A stretch of DNA of 64,000 bases, taken from Neoarius graeffei (Eukaryota; Chordata; Actinopteri; Siluriformes; Ariidae). The stretch lies in assembly GCF_027579695.1 (NCBI RefSeq), contig NC_083570.1, forward strand, positions 8,356,793 through 8,420,792, read 5' to 3'. Positions 44,641-57,958 of this stretch are shown here, in pieces. Numbering within the stretch: position 1 is the stretch's first letter; each line of letters opens with the position of its first letter. Under the pieces are notes generated by a model, which did not search any database, was not told the DNA's origin, and was given only the letters and a program-made list of their open reading frames with translations. Position numbers and translations under genes: made by a program.

Positions 44641-47600
44641 CAGAAAGATTTACACCTTACCTTTACCTCAGATTAGAAAGATTTACACCTTACCTTTACC
44701 TCAGATTAGAAAGATTTACACCTTACCTTTACCTCAGATTAGACAGATTTAGACCTTACCTTTACCTCAGATTAGATTTACACCTTACCTTTACCTCAGA
44801 TTAGAAAGATTTACACCTTACCTTTACCCCAGTTTAGAAAGATTTACACCTTATCTTTACCTCAGACTAGAAAGATTTACACATTACCTTTACCTCGGAT
44901 TAGAAAGATTTACACCTTACCATTACCTCAGATTCAAAAGATTTACACCTTACCTTTACCTCAGATTCGAAAGATTTACACCTTACCTTCACCTCAGATT
45001 AGAAAGATTTACACCTTCCTTTACCTCAGATTAGAAAGATTTACACCTTACCTTTACCTCAGATTAGAAAGATTTACAGCCTTACCTTCACCTCAGATTA
45101 GAAAGATTTACACCTTACCTTTACCTCAGATTAGACAGATTTACACCTTACCTTCACCTCAGATTAGACAGATTTACACCTTACCTTTACCTCAGATTAG
45201 AAAGATTTACACCTTACCTTTACCTCAGATTAGACAGATTTACACCTTACCTTTACCTCAGATTAGAAAGATTTACACCTTACCTTTACCTCAGATTAGA
45301 CAGATTTACACCTTACCTTTACCTCAGTTTAGAAAGATTTACACCTTACCTTTACCTCAGACTAGAAAGATTTACACATTACCTTTACCTCGGATTAGAA
45401 AGATTTACACCTTACCTTTACCTCGGATTCAAAAGATTTACACCTTACCTTTACCTCAGATTAGAAAGATTTACACCTTACCTTCACCTCAGATTAGAAA
45501 GATTTACACCTTACCTTTACCTCAGATTCGAAAGATTTACACCTTCCTTTACCTCAGATTAGAAAGATTTACACCTTACCTTTACCTCAGATTAGAAAGA
45601 TTTACAGCCTTACCTTCACCTCAGATTAGAAAGATTTACACCTTACCTTTACCTCAGATTAGACAGATTTACACCTTACCTTCACCTCAGATTAGACAGA
45701 TTTACACCTTACCTTTACCTCAGATTAGAAAGATTTACACCTTACCTTTACCTCAGATTAGACAGATTTACACCTTACCTTTACCTCAGATTAGAAAGAT
45801 TTACACCTTACCTTTACCTCAGATTAGACAGATTTACACCTTACCTTTACCTCAGTTTAGAAAGATTTACACCTTACCTTTACCTCAGACTAGAAAGATT
45901 TACACATTACCTTTACCTCGGATTAGAAAGATTTACACCTTACCTTTACCTCGGATTCAAAAGATTTACACCTTACCTTTACCTCAGATTAGAAAGATTT
46001 ACACCTTACCTTCACCTCAGATTAGAAAGATTTACACCTTACCTTCACCTCAGACTAGAAAGATTTACACATTACCTTCACCTCAGATTAGAAAGATTTA
46101 CACCTTACCTTCACCTCAGATTAGACAGATTTACACCTTACCTTTACCTCAGACTAGAAAGATTTACACATTACCTTCACCTCAGATTAGAAAGATTTAC
46201 ACCTTACCTTCACCTCAGATTAGAAAGATTTACACCTTCCTTTACCTCAGATTAGACAGATTTACACCTTACCTTTACCTCAGACTAGAAAGATTTACAC
46301 ATTACCTTTACCTCGGATTAGAAAGATTTACACCTTACCTTTACCTCGGATTCAAAAGATTTACACCTTACCTTTACCTCAGATTAGAAAGATTTACACC
46401 TTACCTTCACCTCAGATTAGAAAGATTTACACCTTACCTTTACCTCAGATTCGAAAGATTTACACCTTACCTTTACCTCAGATTAGACAGATTTACAGCC
46501 TTACCTTCACCTCAGATTAGACAGATTTACACCTTACCTTTACCTCAGATTAGACAGATTTACACCTTACCTTTACCTCAGATTAGACAGATTTACACCT
46601 TACCTTTACCTCAGATTAGAAAGATTTACACCTTACCTTTACCTCAGATTAGACAGATTTACACCTTACCTTTACCTCAGATTAGAAAGATTTACACCTT
46701 ACCTTTACCTCAGACTAGAAAGATTTACACATTACCTTTACCTCGGATTAGAAAGATTTACACCTTACCTTTACCTCAGATTAGAAAGATTTACACCTTA
46801 CCTTTACCTCAGATTAGACAGATTTACACCTTACCTTTACCTCAGATTAGAAAGATTTACACCTTACCTTTACCTCAGATTAGACAGATTTACACCTTAC
46901 CTTTACCTCAGATTAGACAGATTTACACCTTACCTTCACCTCAGATTAGACAGATTTACACCTTACCTTTACCTCAGATTAGAAAGATTTACACCTTACC
47001 TTTACCTCAGATTAGACAGATTTACACCTTACCTTTACCTCAGATTAGAAAGATTTACACCTTACCTTTACCTCAGATTAGACAGATTTACACCTTACCT
47101 TTACCTCAGTTTAGAAAGATTTACACCTTACCTTTACCTCAGACTAGAAAGATTTACACATTACCTTTACCTCGGATTAGAAAGATTTACACCTTACCTT
47201 TACCTCGGATTCAAAAGATTTACACCTTACCTTTACCTCAGATTAGAAAGATTTACACCTTACCTTCACCTCAGATTAGACAGATTTACACCTTACCTTT
47301 ACCTCAGACTAGAAAGATTTACACATTACCTTCACCTCAGATTAGAAAGATTTACACCTTACCTTCACCTCAGATTAGAAAGATTTACACCTTACCTTCA
47401 CCTCAGATTAGAAAGATTTACACCTTCCTTTACCTCAGATTAGAAAGATTTACACCTTACCTTTACCTCAGATTAGAAAGATTTACAGCCTTACCTTCAC
47501 CTCAGATTAGAAAGATTTACACCTTACCTTTACCTCAGATTAGACAGATTTACACCTTACCTTCACCTCAGATTAGACAGATTTACACCTTACCTTTACC

Positions 47601-50600
47601 TCAGATTAGACAGATTTACACCTTACCTTTACCTCAGATTAGAAAGATTTACACCTTACCTTTACCTCAGATTAGACAGATTTACACCTTACCTTTACCT
47701 CAGTTTAGAAAGATTTACACCTTACCTTTACCTCAGACTAGAAAGATTTACACATTACCTTTACCTCGGATTAGAAAGATTTACACCTTACCTTTACCTC
47801 GGATTCAAAAGATTTACACCTTACCTTTACCTCAGATTAGAAAGATTTACACCTTACCTTCACCTCAGATTAGAAAGATTTACACCTTACCTTCACCTCA
47901 GACTAGAAAGATTTACACATTACCTTCACCTCAGATTAGACAGATTTACACCTTACCTTTACCTCAGACTAGAAAGATTTACACATTACCTTCACCTCAG
48001 ATTAGAAAGATTTACACCTTACCTTCACCTCAGATTAGAAAGATTTACACCTTCCTTTACCTCAGATTAGACAGATTTACACCTTACCTTTACCTCAGAT
48101 TAGAAAGATTTACAGCCTTACCTTCACCTCAGATTAGAAAGATTTACACCTTACCTTTACCTCAGATTAGACAGATTTACACCTTACCTTCACCTCAGAT
48201 TAGACAGATTTACACCTTACCTTTACCTCAGATTAGAAAGATTTACACCTTACCTTTACCTCAGATTAGACAGATTTACACCTTACCTTTACCTCAGATT
48301 AGAAAGATTTACACCTTACCTTTACCTCAGATTAGACAGATTTACACCTTACCTTTACCTCAGTTTAGAAAGATTTACACCTTACCTTTACCTCAGACTA
48401 GAAAGATTTACACATTACCTTTACCTCGGATTAGAAAGATTTACACCTTACCTTTACCTCGGATTCAAAAGATTTACACCTTACCTTTACCTCAGATTAG
48501 AAAGATTTACACCTTACCTTCACCTCAGATTAGAAAGATTTACACCTTACCTTCACCTCAGACTAGAAAGATTTACACATTACCTTCACCTCAGATTAGA
48601 AAGATTTACACCTTACCTTCACCTCAGATTAGACAGATTTACACCTTACCTTTACCTCAGACTAGAAAGATTTACACATTACCTTCACCTCAGATTAGAA
48701 AGATTTACACCTTACCTTCACCTCAGATTAGAAAGATTTACACCTTACCTTCACCTCAGATTAGACAGATTTACACCTTACCTTTACCTCAGACTAGAAA
48801 GATTTACACATTACCTTCACCTCAGATTAGAAAGATTTACACCTTACCTTCACCTCAGATTAGAAAGATTTACACCTTACCTTCACCTCAGATTAGACAG
48901 ATTTACACCTTACCTTTACCTCAGACTAGAAAGATTTACACATTACCTTTACCTCGGATTAGAAAGATTTACACCTTACCTTTACCTCAGATTAGAAAGA
49001 TTTACACCTTACCTTCACCTCAGATTAGAAAGATTTACACCTTACCTTCACCTCAGATTAGAAAGATTTACACATTCCTTTACCTCAGATTAGAAAGATT
49101 TACACCTTACCTTCACCTCAGATTAGACAGATTTACACCTTACCTTCACCTCAGATTAGAAAGATTTACACCTTACCTTCACCTCAGATTAGAAAGATTT
49201 ACACATTACCTTTACCTCAGATTAGACAGATTTACACCTTACCATTACCTCAGATTCAAAAGATTTACACCTTACCTTCACCTCAGATTAGAAAGATTTA
49301 CCGTATTTTCTGGACTATAAGCCGCTACTTTTTTCCTAGGTTTTGAACCATGCGGCTTATACAAAGGTGCGGCTATTCTGTGGATTTTTCTTCCACCGCT
49401 AGGGGCGCTCTAACCGGAAGTAGAATCAAAAATAAGATAGATGGGAAATCAATGCAAAGAAGAATTAGCAGATCTTTAGCAGATAGAACACGCACGACAA
49501 ATTACTAACTGGTAATTATTTTCAAATCCAGCGAAGATGATTAAAGTGACTTGTGGTTTCAAACACAGGAGAAATGAAGGTAAATAAATACCGGTTATTT
49601 TCTCTTGGTTCTGTTCCGTTTTAATCAGCAAAGTTGCTGCCGTGTTAAAAGGCACTGTTCGGAAAGAATCTGTTCAGGTACATACATGTACATTTACAGT
49701 ACAAAATCATTCTGTACATGCAGTAAATATCAACATAGATATCTGCAGCTTATAGCCCGGTGCGGCTTGTATATCTTTTTTTAAATTTTTTTTTAAAAAT
49801 GGAGCGGAAGCGGCTTATATACAGGTGCGCTCTATAGTCCAGAAAATACGGTACACATTACCTTTACCTCAGATTAGACAGATTTACACCTTACCTTTAC
49901 CTCAGTTTAGAAAGATTTACACATTACCTTTACCTCGGATTAGAAAGATTTACACCTTACCTTTACCTCAGATTCAAAAGATTTACACCTTACCTTCACC
50001 TCAGATTAGAAAGATTTACACCTTCCTTTACCTCAGATTAGAAAGATTTACACCTTACCTTTACCTCAGATTAGACAGATTTACACCTTACCTTTACCTC
50101 GGATTAGAAAGATTTACACCTTACCTTTACCTCAGATTAGAAAGATTTACACCTTACCTTTACCTCAGATTAGACAGATTTACACCTTACCTTTACCTCA
50201 GATTAGACAGATTTACACCTTAACTTTACCTCGGATTAGAAAGATTTACACCTTACCTTTACCTCGGATTAGAAAGATTTACACCTTACCTTTACCTCGG
50301 ATTAGAAAGATTTACACCTTACCTTTACCTCGGATTAGAAAGATTTACACCTTACCTTTACCTCGGATTAGACAGATTTACACCTTACCTTTACCTCAGA
50401 TTAGACAGATTTACACCTTACCTTTACCTCAGATTAGACAGATTTACAGTTTACTGTTACCTCAGATTAGACAGATTTACACCTTACCTTTACCTCAGAT
50501 TAGACAGATTTACACCTTACCTTTACCTCAGATTAGACAGTTACACCTTACCGTTACCTCAGATTAGACAGATTTACACCTTACCTTTACCTCAGATTAG

Positions 50601-50910
50601 ACAGATTTACACCTTACCTTTACCTCAGTTTAGAAAGATTTACACCTTACCTTTACCTCAGTTTAGAAAGATTTACACCTTACCTTTACCTCAGACTAGA
50701 AAGATTTACACATTACCTTTACCTCAGATTAGAAAGATTTACACTTTACCATTACCTCAGATTCAAAAGATTTACACCTTACCTTCACCTCAGATTAGAA
50801 AGATTTACACCTTACCTTCACCTCAGATTAGAAAGATTTACACCATACCATTATCTCAGATTAGATTTACACCTTACCTTTATCTCAGGTTAGAAAGATT
50901 TACCTCAGAA
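44641..50910. repeat. 33-bp satellite array, about 170 units
   Basis: The unit is 33 bp, built from gattagaaagatttacacc and ttacctttacctca. Common variants are agacag for agaaag, ttcacctca for tttacctca, cacatta for cacctta, and 32- or 34-bp units (accttcc, cagcctta). A marked run, cagtttag..., cagactag...cacatta, cggattag, cggattcaa, recurs near 44832, 45326, 45852, 47107, 47700 and 48360, showing higher-order blocks of about 0.5-0.66 kb. A TA-flanked MITE at 49301-49851 splits one unit. Where indels are absent the array stays open as an 11-residue repeat (KIYTLPLPQIR); I regard this as incidental. Confidence 0.97.
49301..49851. mobile_element. TA-flanked MITE inside the 33-bp satellite
   Basis: Ends ccgtattttctggactatag/a and the complement tatagtccagaaaatacgg lie between TA at 49299-49300 and 49852-49853. 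Gcggctta/taagccgc words repeat near both ends. The interrupted unit continues on the far side (gattta... / ...tacacatta). Tc1/mariner-type by target site; no coding capacity. Confidence 0.9.
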
Positions 50911-52140
50911 GAGGTTTGTGATGTATTGCAACATGACACATTTCTCTCAGACAGGCCTCTGAAAAGGGTAGCCCAAAACTCAAATATGAAAGTTTTATCT
51001 CACAAGATATAGATTTTCCTCAGAAAAGGTTAATGTTAAACCAAAATAATAAAAAGTTACCTCAGTTTACAAAGTTGTGCCTCAGAAAAGGTTAATCCAA
51101 AATGCAGATATGAAAGCTTTACCTCAGATGAGAAAGACTTGCCTCAGAAAAGGTTATGCATTAACAGACGTGAAAGATTTACCTCAGATTGCCTTGGAAA
51201 GGGTGGTGTAGTGGTTAGCACTGTTGCTTCACAGCAAGAAGGTCCTGGGTTCAAGCCCAGTGGCCGGCGAGGGCCTTTCTGTGTGGAGTTTGCATGTTCT
51301 CTGCGTGGGTTTCCTCCGGGTGCTCCGGTTTCCCCCACAGTCCAAAGACATGCAGGTTAGGATAATTGGTGGCTCGAAATTGACCGTAGGTGTGAGTGTG
51401 AATGGTTGTTTGTCTCTGTGTCAGCCCTACGATGACCTGGCGACTAGTCCAGGGTGTACCCCGCCTTTCGCCCGTAGTCAGCTGGGATAGGCTTCTGCGA
51501 CCCTGTAGAACAGGATAAGCGGCTACAGATATTGGATGGATGCCTTGGAAAAGGTTAATGATAAACTGAAATACGAAAAATTTACCTCAGATTAGAAAGA
51601 CTTGCCTCAGAAAAGATTATGCATATGAAAGATTTACCTCAGATTGCCTTGGAAAAGGTTAATGATGAATCAAAATACAAGAAATTTACCTCAGATGAGA
51701 AAGACTTGCCTCAGAAAAGGTTACTCCACAAATAAAGTATGAACGATTTACCTCAGATTGCCTTGGAAAAGGTTAATGATAAACCGTAATATGAAAAAAT
51801 GACCTTAGATTGCCTCAGAAAAAGGTTTAATATTAAATGGAAATAAGACATTTTTACCTCAGATGAGAAAGATTTGTCTTGGAAGAGTTTGGTGGGAGAC
51901 CAAAGTAAAAAAAAATTACCTCAGAAAAGATTTATCCTCAAAGCAAATAAGAAAAAAATACATTAAGATTCGAAAGATTTACCTCAGAACAGGTTAGTGA
52001 TAAACTGAAGTATGATTTTTTTTAAAGATGACCTCAGAAAAGGTTAGTGTTCAACTGAAATATAAACGCTTGACCTCAGATGAAGAAGTCTACCACCAGT
52101 GAGAGAGATTTGCCTGAAGTATGCAAGTTTAACTTGATTC
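50911..52140. repeat. Degenerate repeat edge of the satellite
   Basis: Loose repetition of tttacctcagat, gagaaagacttgcctcagaa and aaggttaatg with variable spacing. It shares tttacctcagatta with the 33-bp unit and looks like an older, diverged margin. A SINE is inserted at 51201. Confidence 0.7.
51201..51539 (+). mobile_element. SINE (main family) in satellite margin
   Basis: Slightly shortened copy with tgccttggaaa before (51190-51200) and tgccttggaaa after (51541-51551). Head, body and attggatgga tail are present; ccccgtgtc is missing near 51302. Confidence 0.88.
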
Positions 52141-53135
52141 TTTAATCTGATCGTGTTCGATATTGGATATATTTCACTGTGATATAATCTATTACAGAAC
52201 TGAGCAGGATTTCACTCCACATGGAAAAGGAGGGTGCCCTCAAACCATCACCAACAGAAATGGAACAGATCACAGGTATGTTCTTTCCGATACTGAGTCA
52301 CATCAAACCCGAGTGTGATCATGAACCGCAGTCATATACCCTACACTTAGACACACATGCAAACTCCTCACCTTTCGGCGAAATTCGCCGTTTTGGTCCC
52401 AAAATAGGTCACTTGTGTGAATCGTGTAGATCCGAAGAGGTTTTTTTTGGGGGGGGGGCGTAGGCAGGCTACAACGTTATTGTTGCCAAACATTTCACTT
52501 ACAAGGTTTACAGCCAATCGAGATAAACAGTAACACGCGCTTCTTTTCCATTGGAGTTCTGATCAAGCTGGTGCGCAACCCACTGCTGGTTGCCAGTCCT
52601 CGCTTACGAATATTCCACAGATTCAGACCGCAAAGTCACCTTTTTATAGAGAGAGCTGGCAACCTCATCTCGTGACTGGATCTGAACATACCAATGGAAC
52701 AGTTTCCAGCGCGCTCGGGGGTGAATAACTGGAAAAGTTGTTGGATTTTGTTGCTGTTACGTGTTGAGGCAAGTCTTTTACAGTGCCAGAAATGTGTACA
52801 TAAATGTAACTATGTCTAATATGTTTTAACATACGTGCTGAAATCAAGTTTAAGACATAACGTTAGCTTGCTCCATAAGACGGCTACAGATGTAAATACC
52901 AGCTGCTATAGCTTACTGTCGCCAGATATGAGAGATATGAAAACGAACACATGATCGGCTCAGTGGCGTGGTATAGAGAAATTCCCTCTTCACAATGGAT
53001 GGTTTTCAAATTGTTTTTTTTCGAGAGCTAGAAAGCTGACTGTGTTTTTCTCCTAAAAATAAGCACCAAGCGTCTTTTCAAATCCCCATGACAACCGCTT
53101 GTTCTAGCTTGCTCTGGCTGTAGAGCGCAAGCAAT
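52141..53135. other. Unassigned non-coding DNA; possible orphan exon
   Basis: A segment near 52198-52274 is bordered by tctattacag and cacaggtatgt, matching acceptor and donor consensus, with one open frame (MEKEGALKPSPTEMEQITG). I cannot name a product and have no second exon. A G run lies at 52450-52458. The cacctttcggcgaaattcgc region near 52368 may be a transposon piece. Confidence 0.25.
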
Positions 53136-53409
53136 GCAGGGTTTCCCATACATAGACCAGTGTGTTGCGCAGCGCCACACAATCAGACTCGCGATTTAAA
53201 AAAAAAAAATTCCCAATCGAAACATTAATGTCTGCCTCGCGCATATGACGGAGCGCGCGAGAGAGCGCATATGACGGAGTGTGCGAGACAAAGAGCATGC
53301 TGATTGGGTTACTCAGCAAAATAAGCCAATCAGCCTTCAGTGTGGGCGGGCGTCTCTTTTCTCGAGGACCGAAGTTTTCAGCTGAGTCAGTGCGGCCTAC
53401 AGGATCGAC

Positions 53410-54962
53410 ATGGCAGAGAGAGCGCGCGCCCCAAAAAACCAAAATACAAAACCCACTTCAGCTCAGATTACACAAAAGAATCTCCCTGTCTAATAATATC
53501 CCTGCCTAATAATCTCCCTGCCTGATAATCTCCCTGTCTAATAATATCCCTAGCTGATAATATCCCTGTCTAATAATATCCTTGCCTAATAATCTCCCTG
53601 CCTGATAATCTCCCTGTCTAATAATATCCCTAGCTGATAATATCCCTGTCTAATAATATCCCTGCCTAATAATCTCCCTGCCTGATAATATCCCTGCCTA
53701 ATAATCTCCCTGCCTAATAATCTCCCTGTCTGATAATCTCCCTGTCTAATAATATCCCTAGCTGATAATCTCCCTGCCTAATAATCTCCCTGTCTAATAA
53801 TCTCCCTGCCTAATAATATCCCTGCCTGATAATCTCCCTGCCTGATAATCTCCCTGTCTAATAATCTCCCTGCCTGATAATCTCCCTGTCTAATAATCTC
53901 CCTGCCTGATAATCTCCCTGCCTGATAATCTCCCTGTCTAATAATATCCCTGCCTGATAATCTCCCTGCCTGATAATCTCCCTGCCTGATAATCTCCCTG
54001 TCTAATAATATCCCTGCCTGATAATCTCCCTGCCTGATAATCTCCCTGTCTAATAATATCCCTGCCTAATAATATCCCTGCCTAATAATATCCCTGCCTA
54101 ATAATCTCCCTGCCTAATAATCTCCCTGTCTAATATCCCTGCCTGATAATCTCCCTGTCTAATGATCTCCCTGTCTAATAATATCCCTGCCTAATAATAT
54201 CCCTGCCTAATAATCTCCCTGCCTAATAATCTCCCTGTCTAATAATCTCCCTGTCTAATAATATCCCTGCCTGATAATCTCCCTGTCTAATGATCTCCCT
54301 GTCTAATAATATCCCTGCCTGATAATCACCCTGCCTGATAATCTCCCTGTCTGATAATCTCCCTGCCTGATAATCTCCCTGTCTGATAATCTCCCTGCCT
54401 GATAATCTCCCTGTCTAATGATCTCCCTGCCTGATAATCTCCCTGCCTGATAATCTCCCTGCCTGATAATCTCCCTGCCTGATAATCTCCCTGCCTGATA
54501 ATCACCCTGCCTGATAATCTCCCTGCCTGATAATCTCCCTGCCTGATAATCTCCCTGCCTGATAATCACCCTGCCTGATAATCACCCTGCCTGATAATCT
54601 CCCTGCCTGATAATCTCCCTGTCTAATGATCTCCCTGTCTAATGATATCCCTGCCTGATAATCACCCTGCCTGATAATCACCCTGCCTGATAATCACCCT
54701 GCCTGATAATCACCCTGCCTGATAATCACCCTGCCTGATAATCTCCCTGCCTGATAATCTCCCTGTCTGATAATCTCCCTGTCTGATAATCTCCCTGCCT
54801 GATAATCTCCCTGCCTGATAATCTCCCTGCCTGATAATCTCCCTGTCTAATAATCTCCCTGTCTAATAAGGGTCAACAATAATGACAGTTTCGCACGATG
54901 TACTGTTTGCAGCAGTGGTTTCAGCATTGCCCATGGTGGCTTAAATGATTGTAAAGGTCATG
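53410..54962 (+). pseudogene. hAT transposase first exon, broken by tandem repeat
   Basis: ATG at 53410 gives MAERARAP; after a one-base shift the frame reads KKPKYKTHFSSDYTKE, the usual start of fish hAT transposases. The minisatellite then begins within the next codons. Beyond it, 54886-54962 encodes DSFARCTVCSSGFSIAHGGL and NDCKGHVE, the Cys2 and His part of a BED-like zinc finger (CTVC...HGGLND.K.H). It ends at a gaggtgagg splice-donor-like sequence. In intact proteins these two blocks are separated by only a few residues, so about 1.39 kb of tandem repeat has grown between them. Later domains are not seen, so it is not functional. Confidence 0.7.
53479..54869. repeat. 16-bp minisatellite, about 87 units
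   Basis: Unit cctgataatctccctg with variants taataat for tgataat, atatccctg for atctccctg, and caccctg. Variants cluster in blocks: TATC-type to about 54250, CACC-type near 54480-54740. Open frames on the minus strand (IIRQGDYQAGRLSGRE) come from three units per 48 bp. Confidence 0.97.
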
Positions 54963-54990
54963 TTGAGGTGAGGAGTGTCATTTCATGTGC

Positions 54991-56148
54991 ATTATATTTA
55001 GGTCTACAACAGGCTGTCATGAAAAGACCAAACTTACTGAAGATTTCCATAAAGTAACAATGTATGATGAATATACATCATATATATCACATATACGTCA
55101 TATACAAGTGTGTATCTTTTATAAATGAGGTTAGCTTATCTAATGTAGTATGTTGGGGAGAATCATAGTATTGTATCTATATTTCTGATAAAAATTTTAG
55201 GTATGATACCGTGTATAATTCTCCTACTTGTTGCTCATTTCATAGGGGGACGGGGGGAATTGCTGGCATGTGCCGCGCGGGAGCGTCTGCCCAAATTTTT
55301 TAGGCCGAGATGAACTTATAGTTTTTTATTTAAAAAAAAAAATCCAATATGTAATGCCCATTGTACACGCCTGTTCTTTAATTCAAAATCACCATCTCGA
55401 TCTTCAAATTGACAGTATGGTATATGTGGTATGGTATATTACACAACATCCTGTCCAGATAAAACCTAGTTAGTACACACAACAGTTGAAAGGGAAGTGA
55501 TGAGTGATGTTGAATGTTGCCTGCTTAATACTGGTTGCAATTTTTTTTGTAACGTAGACTACGAAATGTACTTTTGCGCGCGTGCCGTGTGTCCGTGGGC
55601 CCTTCTCACCTTTTTCACCCCTGACCAGTTTGCATGCCTGCTTAGATGCTTACTTTTAGCCAGGTGTATGCAAGCTGTTAGGTGGTCTCGTGTCCTGCAT
55701 TAATTCAGCCGATCAGTGCTTGATTATGGGCATCAAAAAAAAAAAAAACATAACGTGCAATAGGCATGGAACAATATATCATGATATAAATTTATGACGA
55801 TTTGAATCATTGAAATAAAAAAAAAAAAAATCAGTGACTTCACCCTGGGCAGAAGTAACGCAGGTCTAACGGTGTGAGAAAGCACAAATAATGGCTCTAA
55901 AATGTGAAAGAGCTGTTGTGTGATCGACTACAAATAGATTTAATGATAAATCGGAGCTCTGTTTTTACAGACTGCTGAAAGATAAAGAAGAGATAAGCAA
56001 ATGAAGGTAGTACAAATGTCTATAAAAGTTGATTTAGAAAAAGGAATTTTTGTTATTAAGTTTTCATTTTTAATAAAATGAATATTTTAGTTAATAGGCT
56101 ATTATGTTTAACTCTAACCTTTACAAATGTGAGTAAATAATTATTGTT
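54991..56148. other. Unassigned AT-rich DNA
   Basis: Possibly the rest of the decayed hAT element to about 55650, then AT-rich sequence with A runs near 55736 and 55818. No exon is recognised. Confidence 0.4.
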
Positions 56149-56726
56149 GGTTATCAAGAACTCCTGTGGGTTCACCACCCACAGAGGTAGCCGTAGGGGG
56201 CTGATGCAGTGTGGATTGGGCGGCAGTCGAAGGCAGGGACTTGGACGACCTGATCCCCGAACACAGCGGCTAGCTGTTGGGACATGGAATGTCACTTTGC
56301 TGGGGGGGAAAGAGCCTGAGCTTGTGCTGGAGGTTGAGAGGTACCGGCTAGAGATAGTCGGGCTCACCTCCATGCACAGCTTGGGCTCTGGAACCCAGCT
56401 CCTCGAGAGGGGCTGGACTCTCCACTTCTCTGGAGTCGCCCACAGTGAGCGGTGGCGGGCTGGTGTGGGCTTGCTTATAGCTCCCCAGCTCAGCCGCCAC
56501 GTGTTGGAGTTTACCCCAGTGAACGAGAGGGTCGCCTCTCTGCGCCTTCGGGTCAGGGAGAGGGCTCTTGCTGTTGTTTGTGCCTACGGGCCGAATAGCA
56601 GTATAGAGTATCCGGCCTTCTTGGAGTCCCTGGGAGAGGTACTGAGAGGTGCTCAGACTGGGGACTCTATTGTTCTACTGGGGGACTTCAACGCTCACGT
56701 GGGCGACAACAGTGACACCTGGAGGG
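56144..56726 (+). pseudogene. LINE endonuclease domain, N-terminal part
   Basis: The frame gives [20 protein letters not shown], later [36 protein letters not shown] and [18 protein letters not shown]. These are the AP-endonuclease motifs that nick target DNA before reverse transcription (TWN, GVG..., YGPN, GDFN). It breaks at the hAT target duplication ctggaggg (56719-56726). The continuation beyond the hAT starts in the same reading phase: 1224 bp of hAT plus 8 bp of duplication is the only interruption at this point. It cannot be translated as a whole in its present state. Confidence 0.85.
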
Positions 56727-57950
56727 CAGGGCTCAAAATTAACTTTTTTTCTTTGTGTCCCCCAGTGGTCCCGAATTCTGTGTTGTATTGTCCCGAATGG
56801 AAGCAATAGTGTCCCCATTTTTTTCCTCTCGGAAATAACCAGTGGTTAATATTATCATATGAAGTTACTATTATATTTGTAACTATGTGATTTTGAACCC
56901 TATTATTTTTACAATAAGTCACAAGACACAAGCGACACATGTCCTATACATCATCCACTTCAAAATTACAGTTATTGCATTTTCAGTTTATTAAACTTTG
57001 GCGATCTCACTGTATGAATAGATACCCGTTTATTTAAAGGGGCCAACTAGCTCATTCAGAAAATGTTTCAACTCCCTACATCTGCAGTACACTTTAGTTG
57101 AAAATAAGACCCCTTTTATTTTCATTTCATCTACTTATACCTTGAATATCTGTTGGCACTTATAAGGCCAACTTATAATTTTCACCATTACCGTTATCCA
57201 TTTTTATGAACTTTCCGTTATCCATTTTTATGAACTTTCCGTTATCCATTTTATGAACTTTCGCTGCCGAAACGTGGGTGCAAATTAGCAACATCAGCAT
57301 GGTGGCAGGTCCGAGCCTAGTTGTGCTGCTGACTGACTAAACTTTCTGAACTAGAAAGACACCAAGAAAACTCACTTATTCTGTTGAACGGTATCTTCCG
57401 TCAATATCATCCACATCATTCCTGTTGTATTTTATAACGTGTCTAACAGTGTTCATTAAGTTCATTCAGTTGCTAGCGTTGCCTGCAGACCAGGCGATGA
57501 CACTTTGGATCCTGAAGGTCCCGGAGACGTTATGTCTGGGCTTTCAGTTTCTTCCCCGCGGTCGGTCCGCTTCAACCACTTCAGCATTTTTGTTCTGGCA
57601 AGAGTCGGCGCAGCGTGTGCGGTAGCAATTCCATTCCAAGTCCGTATAATGCGGACTCCGGCCGAAGATTCTAGAACAGAATGCGCTGCTCTGTAGCCTA
57701 CGGATGCAGGTGCATCGAAAGTGTAGCTACTATGTATTTTTCGCTGTTAACGTTTTAAAATTAAAATTGACAAATTAGGTGAATGTCTACGTATGTGTTA
57801 TGACTTTGTAAATAATATTAATGTAGAACTTTTTTTCTAGATCTATTTTTTTCCATTGTCCCGGGATTGTCCCAGATATGATGATTTTGTGTCCCGATGA
57901 CATTTTTTATGGTCCCCGGGACGTCGGGACACCGTTAGTTTCGAGCGCTG
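56727..57950 (+). mobile_element. Non-autonomous hAT element, copy 2
   Basis: 1224 bp, ends cagggctcaaaatta and ttagtttcgagcgctg, with the 8-bp duplication ctggaggg at 56719-56726 and 57951-57958. It is colinear with copy 1 (591-1972) but lacks the SINE tail near 57190 and one of the ccgttatcca units. It carries gtcgggac near 57923 that copy 1 lacks. Confidence 0.95.
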
Positions 57951-57958
57951 CTGGAGGG

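Larger units (their letters stand above)
53136..54990 (+). mobile_element. hAT element left half split by a minisatellite
   Basis: Starts with cagggtttcccatacataga, a typical hAT terminus, followed by a GC-rich leader and a transposase start. Coding resumes after a 16-bp minisatellite (53479-54869). A cleanly matching right end was not found; ccctgaccagtttgcatgcc near 55619 could be part of it. Confidence 0.65.

Noticed and set aside
49825-50223. 132-codon repeat protein (KIYTLPLPQIR)
   Set aside because: It arises because the 33-bp unit keeps frame. No start context, conserved flank or consistent frame across the whole array.
44641-54869. CRISPR-like regular repeats
   Set aside because: Units abut without unique spacers and the context is a fish genome; these are minisatellites.
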